A stretch of 54,002 nucleotides of DNA, from positions 1 through 54,002 of the forward strand of contig NZ_JACKSH010000010.1 in assembly GCF_025821625.1 (NCBI RefSeq). Reading direction: 5' to 3'. This DNA comes from Mycolicibacterium pyrenivorans (GTDB lineage Bacteria; Actinomycetota; Actinomycetes; Mycobacteriales; Mycobacteriaceae). The translations under genes and the position numbers were made by a program. The notes beneath the pieces were generated by a model. That model did not search any database and was not told the origin of the DNA. It saw only the letters and a list, made by a program, of their open reading frames with translations. Shown piece by piece: positions 1 through 8,133 of this stretch; the stretch's first letter is position 1; each line of letters begins with the position of its first letter.

Positions 1-1299
1 CAGCGGCGCGGGAGCCGGCGGCGGGGGCGGCGGCGGCAGGAGCTCGGCAGGCGGAGCCGGCGGCGGCGGGGGACCGTTGATGAATGTGTTGCCACCCCCT
101 GGAGGGGCTGCTTCTGCCGGCGGCGCCTGCTCGGTCGGCGTGGTCGCCAGCTGCGGCATGTGTTGCGTCGAGTCGCTCTGACTCTGGTCCTCGTAGGTGG
201 ACCCGCTCGACCCTGTGCTCTGCGACGAGCTCTCCGAGGGCAGGTCGGGCATCGGGATCGGCGGCAGGTTGAGGCGCTCTTCGGGGATGTCCGGTGGCGG
301 CACCGGTGGCTGGCCGTTGATCAGCAGCGGACCCTTGGCGCTGTTCAGCAGCGTCGACCACCCGCCGTTGCCCAGAGTGGCCCCGATGCTGCACGAGACC
401 TGATGGCTGCCCGCGGCCCAGCTGGGAAGCGAGACGGTGCTGTAGATCAGCGTCAGCGTGGTGTTGCGCAGCTGGATCGGGGCCAGGTAGGCGTCGGTCA
501 TCTTGGTGCAGGAATCCTTGATGAAGGTGTCCTGCTCGGGCTCGGGCGGGAGTCCGGCCGGGAACTTCTCGGCGAGGTTGACCGCGCCCGTCACCTCCAT
601 GGCGTGCGGCGCCGAGCAGTCGACCGGGATGTCGGTGGGCTGGTTGGTGGTCGGATCGATGCCGAGGCATGTCCCCGCAGGCCACACCTTGGACTGGTCG
701 ATCTCGGAGACCTTGCCCTTGAACGCCAGCTGTTGGTTGTTGGCCCCCGGCAACTGCAGGCCACACAGCATCCGGCGCTCGCCGGACTGCCGCCACGCCT
801 TGTCGCCGGACCACAGCATGCTGACCGTGAATCGGCTGTTGGGGTCGAACCGCGGTCCCAGGTAGCGCTTCACCGCCGCCGAGCACTGCTCCTGGCTGAT
901 CTGCTGGATCCGGGCGGCCGACGGGGGTGCCGCGTCCGGGCCGTACTCGCTGCCGGGGAAGGTGCGCATGTCCACCGACTCGGCGACCTCGAACCGGTGC
1001 TCGGCGCTGCAGTCGACGATCTCGGCGGCGTCCGGGGTGCGGTCCGGCCAATTGAGGCAGTTCCCGCTCTTGGCATGGTCGAAGGTATCGTTGCCGCGGG
1101 GGCCCAGCGAGATCGAGTTCGCGGTGAGGCTGCCGGAACGGTCGGACTGGGGCAGCGCGGTGATCACTCCGGCGATCAGCAGTCCGCCCAGCGCGGTGAG
1201 CAGCAGGGCGCGACGGGTCGACTCGGCCTGCAGGCTGCGCCACCAGGCGTTGTTGGCCGGCTTCGAGCCGTCCTCTGGGCGTTCGGGTGCCTCGGACAT
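1..1299 (-). CDS. Septum-formation-family membrane protein (Rv3835-like), 3' end outside window
   Basis: Read on the minus strand, this frame stays open from an ATG at 1299 to the left edge (433 codons), so the C-terminus is missing. A second in-frame ATG lies at 1308. I prefer 1299 because a GGAG stands just before it. Residues about 30-50 form one hydrophobic segment after a charged, Trp-containing N-terminus. A long extracytoplasmic part follows with paired cysteines in motifs such as VDCSAEH, DCSAPH and EQCSAA. This is the pattern of the septum formation domain family. The visible tail is very rich in proline and alanine. The position, divergent from serS, matches Rv3835 of M. tuberculosis. 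The role in the envelope or septum is inferred from family naming only. Confidence 0.75.
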   Translation of the reverse strand, partial: MSEAPERPEDGSKPANNAWWRSLQAESTRRALLLTALGGLLIAGVITALPQSDRSGSLTANSISLGPRGNDTFDHAKSGNCLNWPDRTPDAAEIVDCSAEHRFEVAESVDMRTFPGSEYGPDAAPPSAARIQQISQEQCSAAVKRYLGPRFDPNSRFTVSMLWSGDKAWRQSGERRMLCGLQLPGANNQQLAFKGKVSEIDQSKVWPAGTCLGIDPTTNQPTDIPVDCSAPHAMEVTGAVNLAEKFPAGLPPEPEQDTFIKDSCTKMTDAYLAPIQLRNTTLTLIYSTVSLPSWAAGSHQVSCSIGATLGNGGWSTLLNSAKGPLLINGQPPVPPPDIPEERLNLPPIPMPDLPSESSSQSTGSSGSTYEDQSQSDSTQHMPQLATTPTEQAPPAEAAPPGGGNTFINGPPPPPAPPAELLPPPPPPPAPAPL

Positions 1300-1360
1300 C
1301 CGCTCCATTGTGACAGGCGTGTCGGGTGCTGTGGCAAGTGATGCAGTTGTAACGTTATGC

Positions 1361-1447
1361 GGTCAAGCCGCGGCGGCGGCGACATCGGCGGTCGAGCCGC
1401 GGCGACGACGACATCGGCGGTCGAGCCGCGACGGCGGCGACATCTGC
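1361..1447. repeat. Three tandem copies of a 29-bp repeat
   Basis: Three head-to-tail units occupy 1361-1389, 1390-1418 and 1419-1447. Each begins GGTCRAGCCGCG and ends GACATCKGC, and they differ at only a few positions. The unit length is not a multiple of three, and the array lies in the gap between the divergent septum-family gene and serS. It is therefore a noncoding minisatellite-like array. It ends 28 bases before the proposed serS -10 box. There are no spacers, so it is not a CRISPR array. Confidence 0.85.
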
Positions 1448-1475
1448 GTTTGTGCCGGGCGGTCCCGCGACCCCG

Positions 1476-1481
1476 TAGGGT
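1476..1481 (+). promoter_or_regulatory. Candidate -10 box for leaderless serS mRNA
   Basis: TAGGGT fits the mycobacterial TANNNT consensus and stands 7 bases before the GTG at 1489. No Shine-Dalgarno sequence is visible ahead of that GTG. This is the usual spacing for a transcript that begins at the start codon. Confidence 0.5.
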
Positions 1482-1488
1482 CTTGGCC

Positions 1489-2754
1489 GTGATCGACCTG
1501 AAGGTGCTGCGAGAAAACCCCGAAGCGGTGCGTGCATCGCAACAGGCCCGCGGTGAGGATCCTGGGCTCGTCGACGCGCTCGCCGAGGCCGACGCCACGA
1601 GGCGGGCGGCGATCTCCACCGCCGACAACCTGCGTGCCGAGCAGAAGTCCGCGAGCAAGATGGTCGGCAAGGCCGCGCCCGACGAGCGCCCGGCGTTGCT
1701 GGCCGCCGCCAAAGACTTGGCCGAGCGGGTCAAGGCGGCCGAGGCGGCACAGGCCGAGGCCGAAAAGGCCTACACGGCAGCGCACATGGCGATCTCGAAC
1801 GTCATCATCGACGGCGTCCCCGCAGGTGGTGAAGACAACTTCGTCGTCCTGGACACCGTGGGCGAGCCCCCGGTCATCGACAACCCCAGGGATCACCTCG
1901 AGCTGGGCGAGTCGCTGGGGCTGATCGACATGGAGCGTGGGGCGAAGGTGTCCGGCTCGCGGTTCTACTTCCTCACCGGGGCAGGGGCGTTGCTGCAGCT
2001 CGGCCTGTTCCAGCTCGCGGTGCGCGTCGCGATGGACAACGGTTTCACGCTGATGATCCCGCCGGTGCTGGTGCGGCCCGAGATCATGCAGGGCACCGGC
2101 TTCCTCGGGGCCCACGCCGAGGAGATCTACCACCTCACCGAAGACGACATGTACCTCGTCGGAACCTCGGAGGTGCCGCTGGCCGGCTTCCACGCCGACG
2201 AGATCCTGAACCTGTCCCAGGGGCCGAGACGCTACGCCGGATGGTCGACGTGCTTCCGGCGTGAGGCCGGCAGCTACGGCAAGGACACCCGGGGCATCAT
2301 CCGCGTGCACCAGTTCGACAAGGTCGAGGGCTTCGTCTACTGCAGGCCCGAGGAGGCCGAGGCCGAGCACGAGCGGCTGCTGGGCTGGCAGCGGCAGATG
2401 CTGGCCCACATCGAGGTGCCGTACCGGGTGATCGACATCGCCGCCGGGGACCTCGGCTCGTCGGCGGCCCGCAAGTACGACTGCGAGGCGTGGGTGCCGA
2501 CGCAGCGAACCTACCGGGAGCTGACGTCGACGTCGAACTGCACCACCTTCCAGGCGCGGCGGCTGTCGGTGCGCTACCGCGACGAGAACGGCAAGCCGCA
2601 GACCGCCGCGACGCTGAACGGCACGCTGGCGACCACCCGCTGGCTCGTGGCCATCCTCGAGAACCACCAGCAGCCCGACGGCAGCGTGCGGGTGCCCGAG
2701 GCGCTGGTGCCTTTTGTCGGAACGTCGGTCCTCGAACCCGGGAGGAAGAAGTGA
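1489..2754 (+). CDS. serS: Serine-tRNA ligase
   Basis: This is a 421-residue class II aminoacyl-tRNA synthetase that charges tRNA-Ser (and tRNA-Sec where present) in the cytoplasm. The first 105 or so residues are rich in Glu, Ala, Lys and Arg, the antiparallel coiled-coil tRNA-binding arm. Class II motif 2 is visible as [14 protein letters not shown] near residue 256, and motif 3 as [10 protein letters not shown] near residue 374. The length matches the mycobacterial family (about 419 residues). The GTG at 1489 is chosen because the protein then begins [15 protein letters not shown], the normal SerS N-terminus, and because of the -10 box 7 bases upstream. Upstream codons in this frame would translate the tandem repeat. 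Its stop overlaps the start of the next gene (GTGA). Confidence 0.97.
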   Translation: MIDLKVLRENPEAVRASQQARGEDPGLVDALAEADATRRAAISTADNLRAEQKSASKMVGKAAPDERPALLAAAKDLAERVKAAEAAQAEAEKAYTAAHMAISNVIIDGVPAGGEDNFVVLDTVGEPPVIDNPRDHLELGESLGLIDMERGAKVSGSRFYFLTGAGALLQLGLFQLAVRVAMDNGFTLMIPPVLVRPEIMQGTGFLGAHAEEIYHLTEDDMYLVGTSEVPLAGFHADEILNLSQGPRRYAGWSTCFRREAGSYGKDTRGIIRVHQFDKVEGFVYCRPEEAEAEHERLLGWQRQMLAHIEVPYRVIDIAAGDLGSSAARKYDCEAWVPTQRTYRELTSTSNCTTFQARRLSVRYRDENGKPQTAATLNGTLATTRWLVAILENHQQPDGSVRVPEALVPFVGTSVLEPGRKK

Positions 2755-3569
2755 GCGAGCCGGACATGATCGAACTGGACGACGACGAACTGCGGACGTG
2801 GTTCGGATTCGGTGTCGCGGGGAACTTCGCGGGCCACCTGGAACAGGCCGGCGAGGCCGCCGACTTCGTGAACGTGACCTCGGAAGGAACTGCCCCCAAA
2901 GGGATCTTCCCTTGGTACGCACCGGGTCACGACAGCTTCCTCGGTGAGTTCCCGCTGTCGCACGACACCATCGAGTTGCCCAAGAGTGACACCCCGCTCA
3001 ACCTGCAGATCGAGCCCGAGGTCGGGCTGGCCTGCGAGGTCAAGTGGGCCGGCGACACCGTCGCGTCGCTGCGGCCATTCGCCCTCGGCGCCTTCAACGA
3101 CTGTTCGATCCGCAGGCCGAACGCGCCGAAGATCAGCCACAAGAAGAACTGGGGACCGGCGTCCAAAGGCGTTGCGCGCCAGTTCTTCGACGTCAGCGAT
3201 CTCACACCGGACGGTCCCACCGCCACGCTGCGACTGGTGTGCCACCTGCATACCGCCCACGGTCAGGAGCACGAGTACGGGGTCGACAGCCCGCTGCTCG
3301 GCTACTCGTACTACGGCGAGGTGCTGCTCGACTGGATCGTCGACCGGCTGGCCAACCAGAAGGGTTCCGCGGACACTCCGCTGGAGGACGTCGGCGCGCT
3401 GATGGTGGCCAGCGGACACCCGTCGAGGCTGCTCATCGGTATCGGCGCCACCCGGTACACGCCGCTGGGTGAGTCGACGTACCTGCAGCCCGGCGACCAG
3501 GCCGTCGTCCGGGTGTACGACACCGCGAGCGACGCGTATTCCGAATTGCGCCAGACGGTCTCGGGCTAG
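2751..3569 (+). CDS. DUF5718-like protein, resembles the fumarylacetoacetate hydrolase fold
   Basis: The gene encodes 272 residues with a GTG start that overlaps the serS stop by four bases, so it is probably translated with serS. The sequence has the look of the fumarylacetoacetase/FAH superfamily. An acidic metal-binding-like segment EPEVGL lies near residue 86, AFNDCSIR and the Lys-rich [12 protein letters not shown] lie near 117-143, and a glycine-rich [18 protein letters not shown] stretch sits toward the end. I believe the family name is DUF5718, from memory. The reaction and substrate are unknown. There is no signal peptide or membrane segment, so it is expected to be cytoplasmic. Linkage to serS is seen, but no functional link is known to me. 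Confidence 0.7.
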   Translation: MSEPDMIELDDDELRTWFGFGVAGNFAGHLEQAGEAADFVNVTSEGTAPKGIFPWYAPGHDSFLGEFPLSHDTIELPKSDTPLNLQIEPEVGLACEVKWAGDTVASLRPFALGAFNDCSIRRPNAPKISHKKNWGPASKGVARQFFDVSDLTPDGPTATLRLVCHLHTAHGQEHEYGVDSPLLGYSYYGEVLLDWIVDRLANQKGSADTPLEDVGALMVASGHPSRLLIGIGATRYTPLGESTYLQPGDQAVVRVYDTASDAYSELRQTVSG

Positions 3570-3572
3570 AAT
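3567..3572 (+). promoter_or_regulatory. Candidate -10 box overlapping the upstream stop codon
   Basis: TAGAAT contains the TAG stop of the preceding gene and lies 5 bases before the ATG at 3578. The spacing is slightly short for a leaderless start, so this is a weak call. Confidence 0.3.
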
Positions 3573-3577
3573 GCGGC

Positions 3578-4564
3578 ATGGCCGGAACCGTGACGCAACT
3601 CTGGCGTTTCCCCGTCAAATCGATGGGCGGCTCCCCGGTGGACGCAGTGCGCATCGATCCGCGCGGCGTGCACGCCGACCGGCTGTGGGCGGTCCGCGAC
3701 CTCGAACACGACATCACCGCCTCCGCGCGGAAGGTGCCCGCGCTGCTGAGGTGTTCGGCGCGCTACGCGACCGAGCCGGGTCGGGACGCGGGTCCGGGCA
3801 ACGCGCCCGAGGTGATCGTGACGTTGCCCGACGGCACCGAATTGTCCAGTGCCGACCCAGGAATCGACCGGGCACTCTCGGAGCTGGCCGGTCGGGAAGT
3901 CCGGTTGACGGCGCTGCCGCGCGGTGACGACACGAGCCTGCACCGGTTGTCGGTCCGGCAGAGCCGTGCCAACTTCTCGGCGGCCGAGGTGCGCCGCGAC
4001 TTCGGGCTCGCCGAGGCCGAGGCACTGCCGGACACGTCCGTCTTCTCGACCAAGCAGGTGCTGACCTTGGCCCGGTACGCCACCCCGCCGGGCACCTTCG
4101 TGGATCTGAGCCCGGTGCACGTGCTGAGTACCACGAGCCTGGCGAGCCTGTCCGCGGACGGCGTGCCCTACGACGTGCGGCGGTTCCGGCCGAACGTGCT
4201 GGTCGCGCTCGACGACTCGGGCCGCGAGTATCCCGAGGCCGCCTGGGTGGGCGGCGACGTCGAGGTCGGGCCGGTGGTGCTGCGGGTCACCAACCAGACC
4301 ATCAGATGTGTGGTGCCGACGCGCCCGCAGCCCGGTCTCGAACTCGACCGCGGACTGACCCGGCGGCTGGCGCAGAGCACCGACCGTTTCCTCGGCGTGT
4401 ACGCCGACGTCACGACACCCGGAGTGGTGCGGGTCGGTGACGCAGTTCGGGTACGCGAGCCCGCGCCGCCGGGCGCCGTGCGACGGGCCGCCGCCGCGGC
4501 GGGCCGCTCCGCCATGCGCCAGGTCCAGCGTGTGCTCGAGGCCACCGTCCTCCGGGAGCGATGA
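3578..4564 (+). CDS. MOSC domain-containing protein
   Basis: The protein has 328 residues. The N-terminal 120 or so form the MOSC N-terminal beta-barrel (starting with LWRFPVKSMGG and containing DRLWAVRD), followed by the MOSC domain. A conserved cysteine is present in TIRCVVPTRPQPG, about residue 244. In the mARC/YcbX branch of the family this cysteine binds the molybdenum cofactor, and such proteins reduce N-hydroxylated compounds or move sulfur. The actual substrate here is unknown. The gene starts 8 bases after the DUF5718-like gene, and the two may share an operon with serS. It converges on the namH pair. Confidence 0.88.
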   Translation: MAGTVTQLWRFPVKSMGGSPVDAVRIDPRGVHADRLWAVRDLEHDITASARKVPALLRCSARYATEPGRDAGPGNAPEVIVTLPDGTELSSADPGIDRALSELAGREVRLTALPRGDDTSLHRLSVRQSRANFSAAEVRRDFGLAEAEALPDTSVFSTKQVLTLARYATPPGTFVDLSPVHVLSTTSLASLSADGVPYDVRRFRPNVLVALDDSGREYPEAAWVGGDVEVGPVVLRVTNQTIRCVVPTRPQPGLELDRGLTRRLAQSTDRFLGVYADVTTPGVVRVGDAVRVREPAPPGAVRRAAAAAGRSAMRQVQRVLEATVLRER

Positions 4565-4570
4565 CGGGGT

Positions 4571-4912
4571 CTAGCGCGATTCCTGCAGTAGTTCTCCGAG
4601 CAGTCCGACGAACTCGGCGGGGCGCTCGGGCGTGCACGCCGGATCGGGGTAGGTCCCCGGCACGTCGAGCGTCACCAGCGTCGACTTCAGCGGCCGCCGC
4701 GCATCCAGGGGCAGCCACCTTCTGAAATCCGAACTGCCCCAGATGCGGAAGCGCTGCATGAACAGCCCCAGGGGAGTGGATCGGTACCCGCGGATGGCGT
4801 GCAGCGGGATGATCTTCGACGTTCCGGACGGAAAGTGGTAGCGACGCAGCGTGAGTGCTTCCCGGTCCAGTTGGATCAGACCGTCGTCGTAGAACCGGGG
4901 CGGGGCGCTCAC
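4571..4912 (-). CDS. Conserved hypothetical protein (Rv3819-like)
   Basis: This 113-residue protein begins at a GTG (4912) that overlaps the namH stop by four bases. A longer reading frame extends upstream inside namH, but the GTGA overlap and family size (111 residues in M. tuberculosis, from memory) support the short form. The sequence resembles a small PH-like or DUF-type beta domain (YHFPSGTSKIIPLHAIRGY, then SSDFRRWLPLD). It has no signal peptide or catalytic motif I can recognise. Its fixed place behind namH suggests a role alongside the MurNAc hydroxylase, but that is inference. Confidence 0.75.
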   Translation of the reverse strand: MSAPPRFYDDGLIQLDREALTLRRYHFPSGTSKIIPLHAIRGYRSTPLGLFMQRFRIWGSSDFRRWLPLDARRPLKSTLVTLDVPGTYPDPACTPERPAEFVGLLGELLQESR

Positions 4913-6459
4913 AGCTTCTCCGACCGCAGTTCGTGGCCCTTGCTCGTCAGGCACCGACCGTTGGTCAGATTCCACTGCCACCCGTGCAGGTTGCACGTGA
5001 GCGTCGTGCCCTCGACCACGCCGAACTTCGACAGATCAGCTTTCAGGTGTGGGCAGCGACGCTGAATCTCCCAGCCGTCCAAAGTGATCGACGCGGTATC
5101 GTCGTGCGTCTCGGCGAACCACCCGTCGGCGTAGGCGATCCGTTCGTCGGTGAGGCACTTGAAGAATGTGTACAGATACTCGTTGTAGCCGCCGACGCGC
5201 CACGCCTTGAACCGGGTGGACAGGAAGATGGTGTTCACCCAGTCGGGTTCCCGGTCGCGGACCACGGTGCGCACCAGTTCGGGGGCGATGGCGAACCCGT
5301 ACCGGAACTTCTCATCGGGAATCGCTTCGCGCACCGCACGTTTGGGGAAATCCAACACAACGGTCTCGGGCCCCAGGACCAACTCCACCGGGTAGCCGAT
5401 GCCGTCGCAGATCTGATCGGAGGCCACCATGATCGGCTCGAACAGGTCGCGCAGCGACTCCAGCAGGGGCTCTCCCTCCGCGGGCGCCCAACCGGCCTTC
5501 TCGGCGGCGAGCACCGGCGCCATCCGCTCGGCGTACGCGGCGATGTAGTCGGCCTTGCCGGTGGTGAACATCGCGCGCACCTCGTCGTCGGGAAGCGGGT
5601 GGGTTAGCGAATTGAATTGCGAGCCAGTGAAATCAGCGGTCGATCCGGGAATCATCAAAAGGCCGCCGTCGTGGCCGTGCGCACGCATCTGGTCCAGGAA
5701 GACCATCTGGTCGGGAAAGATGTTGGCCGGGTCGCCGTGGTCGTCGTTGAGGTCGCGAAGCTCGTCGTCGAGAAAGCACGGTGGGCCGGCCGACGGGATC
5801 ACCCAGTCCGCGCCGACCTGCGCGATGTACTGCCTGCAGCGGTCCATCTGGCGCTGGCGCTTCTGGATCCCGAACGCCTCCTTGGCGCGGGCCGGCATGT
5901 CGTAGACCATCGGGTACCAGATCGCCCCCGAGTACTGCAGCATGTGCACGTCGACCTGGCCGAAGTCGGCGTGCAGGACGTCGAGGTCGACGGGCCGCGC
6001 GTCGTTCATATTGAAAAGGGTGGTGACGCGATCCGACACGACCAGGCCGGAGTCACCGATGGGTCCGTCCGCGGGGGCGCGCAGGGCGATGATCATCACG
6101 TCGAGATCGCCCTTGGGCCCGCTCACCCGGTGCTTGACCGAGTCGGTGGTCTCGAAGAACCGGTGAAAGCCCAGTTTCTCCAGTTCGCGCCGCAGGTCGG
6201 GCACCGGGAAGTCGGGCAGCAGGACGACGGCGTCCTTGTTGACGTGCTCGCGCAGGTTCTGCGGATCGAAATGGTCCTTGTGCAGGTGCGAGACGTACAG
6301 ATAGTCCACGTCGCCGAGCGCCGTCCAGTCCAGCCCGCTGTTGTCGGGGAACGGGAACCACGACGCGAAGTACGCAGGGTTGACCCACGGGTCGCACAGG
6401 ATGCTCCCGGCCTTGGTGTCGATGCGGAAACCGGCGTGCCCGATGCTCGTGACCTGCAC
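4909..6459 (-). CDS. namH: UDP-N-acetylmuramate hydroxylase NamH (metallo-beta-lactamase-like plus Rieske domains)
   Basis: The protein has 516 residues, the same as Rv3818. The N-terminal half is a metallo-beta-lactamase-like fold with the ligand motif SHLHKDH at residues 57-63. The C-terminal 60 or so residues are a Rieske [2Fe-2S] domain with C-P-H near 468 and CNLHGWQW about 20 residues later, giving the C-x-H and C-x-x-H ligand pairs. NamH converts UDP-MurNAc to UDP-N-glycolylmuramic acid, which gives mycobacterial peptidoglycan its N-glycolyl groups. It is cytoplasmic and needs oxygen and reducing power. The GTG start has AGGGG 6 bases upstream. The following hypothetical gene overlaps its stop. 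Confidence 0.88.
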   Translation of the reverse strand: MQVTSIGHAGFRIDTKAGSILCDPWVNPAYFASWFPFPDNSGLDWTALGDVDYLYVSHLHKDHFDPQNLREHVNKDAVVLLPDFPVPDLRRELEKLGFHRFFETTDSVKHRVSGPKGDLDVMIIALRAPADGPIGDSGLVVSDRVTTLFNMNDARPVDLDVLHADFGQVDVHMLQYSGAIWYPMVYDMPARAKEAFGIQKRQRQMDRCRQYIAQVGADWVIPSAGPPCFLDDELRDLNDDHGDPANIFPDQMVFLDQMRAHGHDGGLLMIPGSTADFTGSQFNSLTHPLPDDEVRAMFTTGKADYIAAYAERMAPVLAAEKAGWAPAEGEPLLESLRDLFEPIMVASDQICDGIGYPVELVLGPETVVLDFPKRAVREAIPDEKFRYGFAIAPELVRTVVRDREPDWVNTIFLSTRFKAWRVGGYNEYLYTFFKCLTDERIAYADGWFAETHDDTASITLDGWEIQRRCPHLKADLSKFGVVEGTTLTCNLHGWQWNLTNGRCLTSKGHELRSEKL

Positions 6460-6494
6460 AGATATCCCCTCTGGTGGCTGCTGTTTCGTGGCCT

Positions 6495-6500
6495 AGCTTA
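6495..6500 (-). promoter_or_regulatory. Candidate -10 box for namH
   Basis: On the minus strand TAAGCT lies 35 bases upstream of the namH GTG. That would give a leader of roughly 28 bases carrying the AGGGG ribosome site. The 127-bp gap is shared with the divergent acyltransferase promoter. Confidence 0.4.
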
Positions 6501-6573
6501 GCGGGGCGCGACGGGCCCGCCGGTCAACGCCGGTGGGCGTCGTCCCTGTGTGGGTGTGTGCGTGTCAGCGCAC

Positions 6574-6579
6574 TACGCT
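6574..6579 (+). promoter_or_regulatory. Candidate -10 box for leaderless acyltransferase mRNA
   Basis: TACGCT fits TANNNT and stands 7 bases before the GTG at 6587, with no Shine-Dalgarno sequence visible. Confidence 0.45.
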
Positions 6580-6586
6580 GGCGGCT

Positions 6587-7375
6587 GTGGAACCGGTATA
6601 CGGCACAGTGATCCAGCTCGCCCGACTGGTCTGGCGTGTGCAGGGCCTGAAGTTCACCGTCACCGGGGTGGAGAACCTGCCGCGCACCGGCGGGGCGGTG
6701 ATCGCCATCAACCACACCAGTTACTTCGATTTCACGTTCGCCGGGCTGCCCGCCTATCAGCAGCACCTGGGGCGCAAGGTCCGCTTCATGGCGAAGAGAG
6801 AGGTCTTCGACCACAAGGTGACCGGCCCGGTCATGCGCAGTCTGCGCCACATCGAGGTGGACAGGCACAGCGGGGCGGCGTCGTTCGACGAGGCCTGCCA
6901 GAAGCTCAGGGAGGGCGAGTTCGTCGGCGTCTACCCCGAGGCCACCATCAGCCGGAGTTTCGAGATCAAGGACTTCAAGTCGGGGGCGGCGCGGATGGCG
7001 ATCGCCGCCGGGGTGCCGATCGTGCCGCACATCGTGTGGGGCGCCCAGCGCATCTGGACCAAGGGCCATCCGAAGAAGATGTGGCGCCCGAAGGTGCCCA
7101 TCTCGATCGCGGTGGGCAAGCCCATCGAGCCCACGCTGCCCGCTGCCGAGCTGACCGCGCTGCTGCATTCCCGGATGCAGCACCTGCTCGAGCAGGTGCA
7201 GGACGCCTATGGCCCGTATCCGCCCGGCGAGTTCTGGGTGCCCCACCGACTGGGTGGGGGCGCGCCGACGCTGGCCGAGGCCAACCGCATGGATGCCGAG
7301 GAAGCCGCCGAGAAGGCAGCGCGTCGGGCCGGCGCACCCGGGTTGGACGACGGAACCACCGAGGCGCCGGGGTAG
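6587..7375 (+). CDS. Lysophospholipid acyltransferase family protein (PlsC-like), first of a tandem pair
   Basis: This 262-residue protein carries the glycerolipid acyltransferase signature: NHTSYFD (H43, D48, the HX4D catalytic motif) and YPEATIS (E118). It has an N-terminal hydrophobic amphipathic stretch and is probably bound to the inner face of the membrane. Such enzymes move an acyl group from acyl-CoA or acyl-ACP to a lysophospholipid or similar acceptor. The acceptor here is unknown. The GTG at 6587 is chosen because VEPVYG matches the MEPVFR start of its neighbour and a -10 box is correctly spaced. M. tuberculosis has three such genes in this place (Rv3814c-Rv3816c), while only two are present here. 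It lies 5 bases before the second copy. Confidence 0.85.
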   Translation: MEPVYGTVIQLARLVWRVQGLKFTVTGVENLPRTGGAVIAINHTSYFDFTFAGLPAYQQHLGRKVRFMAKREVFDHKVTGPVMRSLRHIEVDRHSGAASFDEACQKLREGEFVGVYPEATISRSFEIKDFKSGAARMAIAAGVPIVPHIVWGAQRIWTKGHPKKMWRPKVPISIAVGKPIEPTLPAAELTALLHSRMQHLLEQVQDAYGPYPPGEFWVPHRLGGGAPTLAEANRMDAEEAAEKAARRAGAPGLDDGTTEAPG

Positions 7376-7380
7376 GCCGG

Positions 7381-8133
7381 ATGGAACCGGTCTTCCGCAC
7401 GCTGGAGATCGCGGCGACTCTGGCGGTCAGGGCCACGGGGACACGGATCACCTATCAGGGACTGGAACACCTCCCCGCCTCCGGCGGCGCCGTCGTCGCG
7501 ATCAATCACACCGGCTACGTCGACTTCCTTCCCGCGGCGCTGGCGGCCATGAAGCGCAAACGTCGCCTGCGTTTCATGATCAAGGCGGAGATGGCCGAGG
7601 TGGGGATCGTCCGGTGGCTCATCGGCCACACCGGTGCGATCCCGGTCGACCGGCAGGCGGGCGCAGGTGCGTATGCCGCCGCGGTGGAGTCGCTGCGCCG
7701 CGGCGAGATCGTCGGGATGTATCCGGAGGCCACGATCAGCCGCAGTTTCGAGCTCAAGGAGTTCAAGTCCGGCGCGGTGCGGATGGCCATGGAGGCAGAC
7801 GTGCCCGTCGTTCCGGTGATCGTCTGGGGGGCGCACCGCCTGTGGACGAAGGACCATCCGAAAGCGCTGGGGCGCAACAAGTTCCCGATCACCGTGATGA
7901 TCGGTGGCGCCATCGCGCCGACCGGCACCGCCCAGCAGCTCACCACCACCATGCGCTCGGAGATGACCAAGTTGCTCCACACTGCCCAAGACACGTATCC
8001 GCGGCCGGACGGCGCCGCCTTCTGGCTGCCGAGACGCCTCGGCGGCACGGCCCCGACACCGGCGGAGGCCAGGGCCATCGAAGAGGCCGAGCTGGCGGAG
8101 CGGGCCCGCAGGCGGCGGGGTGAGCGCTCATGA
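7381..8133 (+). CDS. Lysophospholipid acyltransferase family protein (PlsC-like), second of a tandem pair
   Basis: This 250-residue protein is paralogous to the gene just upstream. It has the same spacing of NHTGYVD (H43, D48) and shares nearly the whole block YPEATISRSFE-K-FKSGA, plus the later GAHRLWTKDHPK. The ATG at 7381 starts 5 bases after the previous stop. Its own TGA overlaps the ATG of the HAD gene, so the three genes look co-translated. The clear resemblance of the pair suggests local gene duplication. Substrate specificity cannot be read from the sequence. Confidence 0.88.
   Translation: MEPVFRTLEIAATLAVRATGTRITYQGLEHLPASGGAVVAINHTGYVDFLPAALAAMKRKRRLRFMIKAEMAEVGIVRWLIGHTGAIPVDRQAGAGAYAAAVESLRRGEIVGMYPEATISRSFELKEFKSGAVRMAMEADVPVVPVIVWGAHRLWTKDHPKALGRNKFPITVMIGGAIAPTGTAQQLTTTMRSEMTKLLHTAQDTYPRPDGAAFWLPRRLGGTAPTPAEARAIEEAELAERARRRRGERS

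Noticed and set aside
1361..1447. 29-bp repeats as a CRISPR array
   Set aside because: The copies touch each other with no spacers, there are only three, and no cas gene is present.
1363..2922. A 519-codon frame antisense to serS
   Set aside because: It reads through the tandem repeat and the serS coding region and has no recognisable domain.
4913..4996. Longer form of the gene behind namH
   Set aside because: The extension lies inside namH and does not fit the family length. The GTGA overlap gives the natural start.
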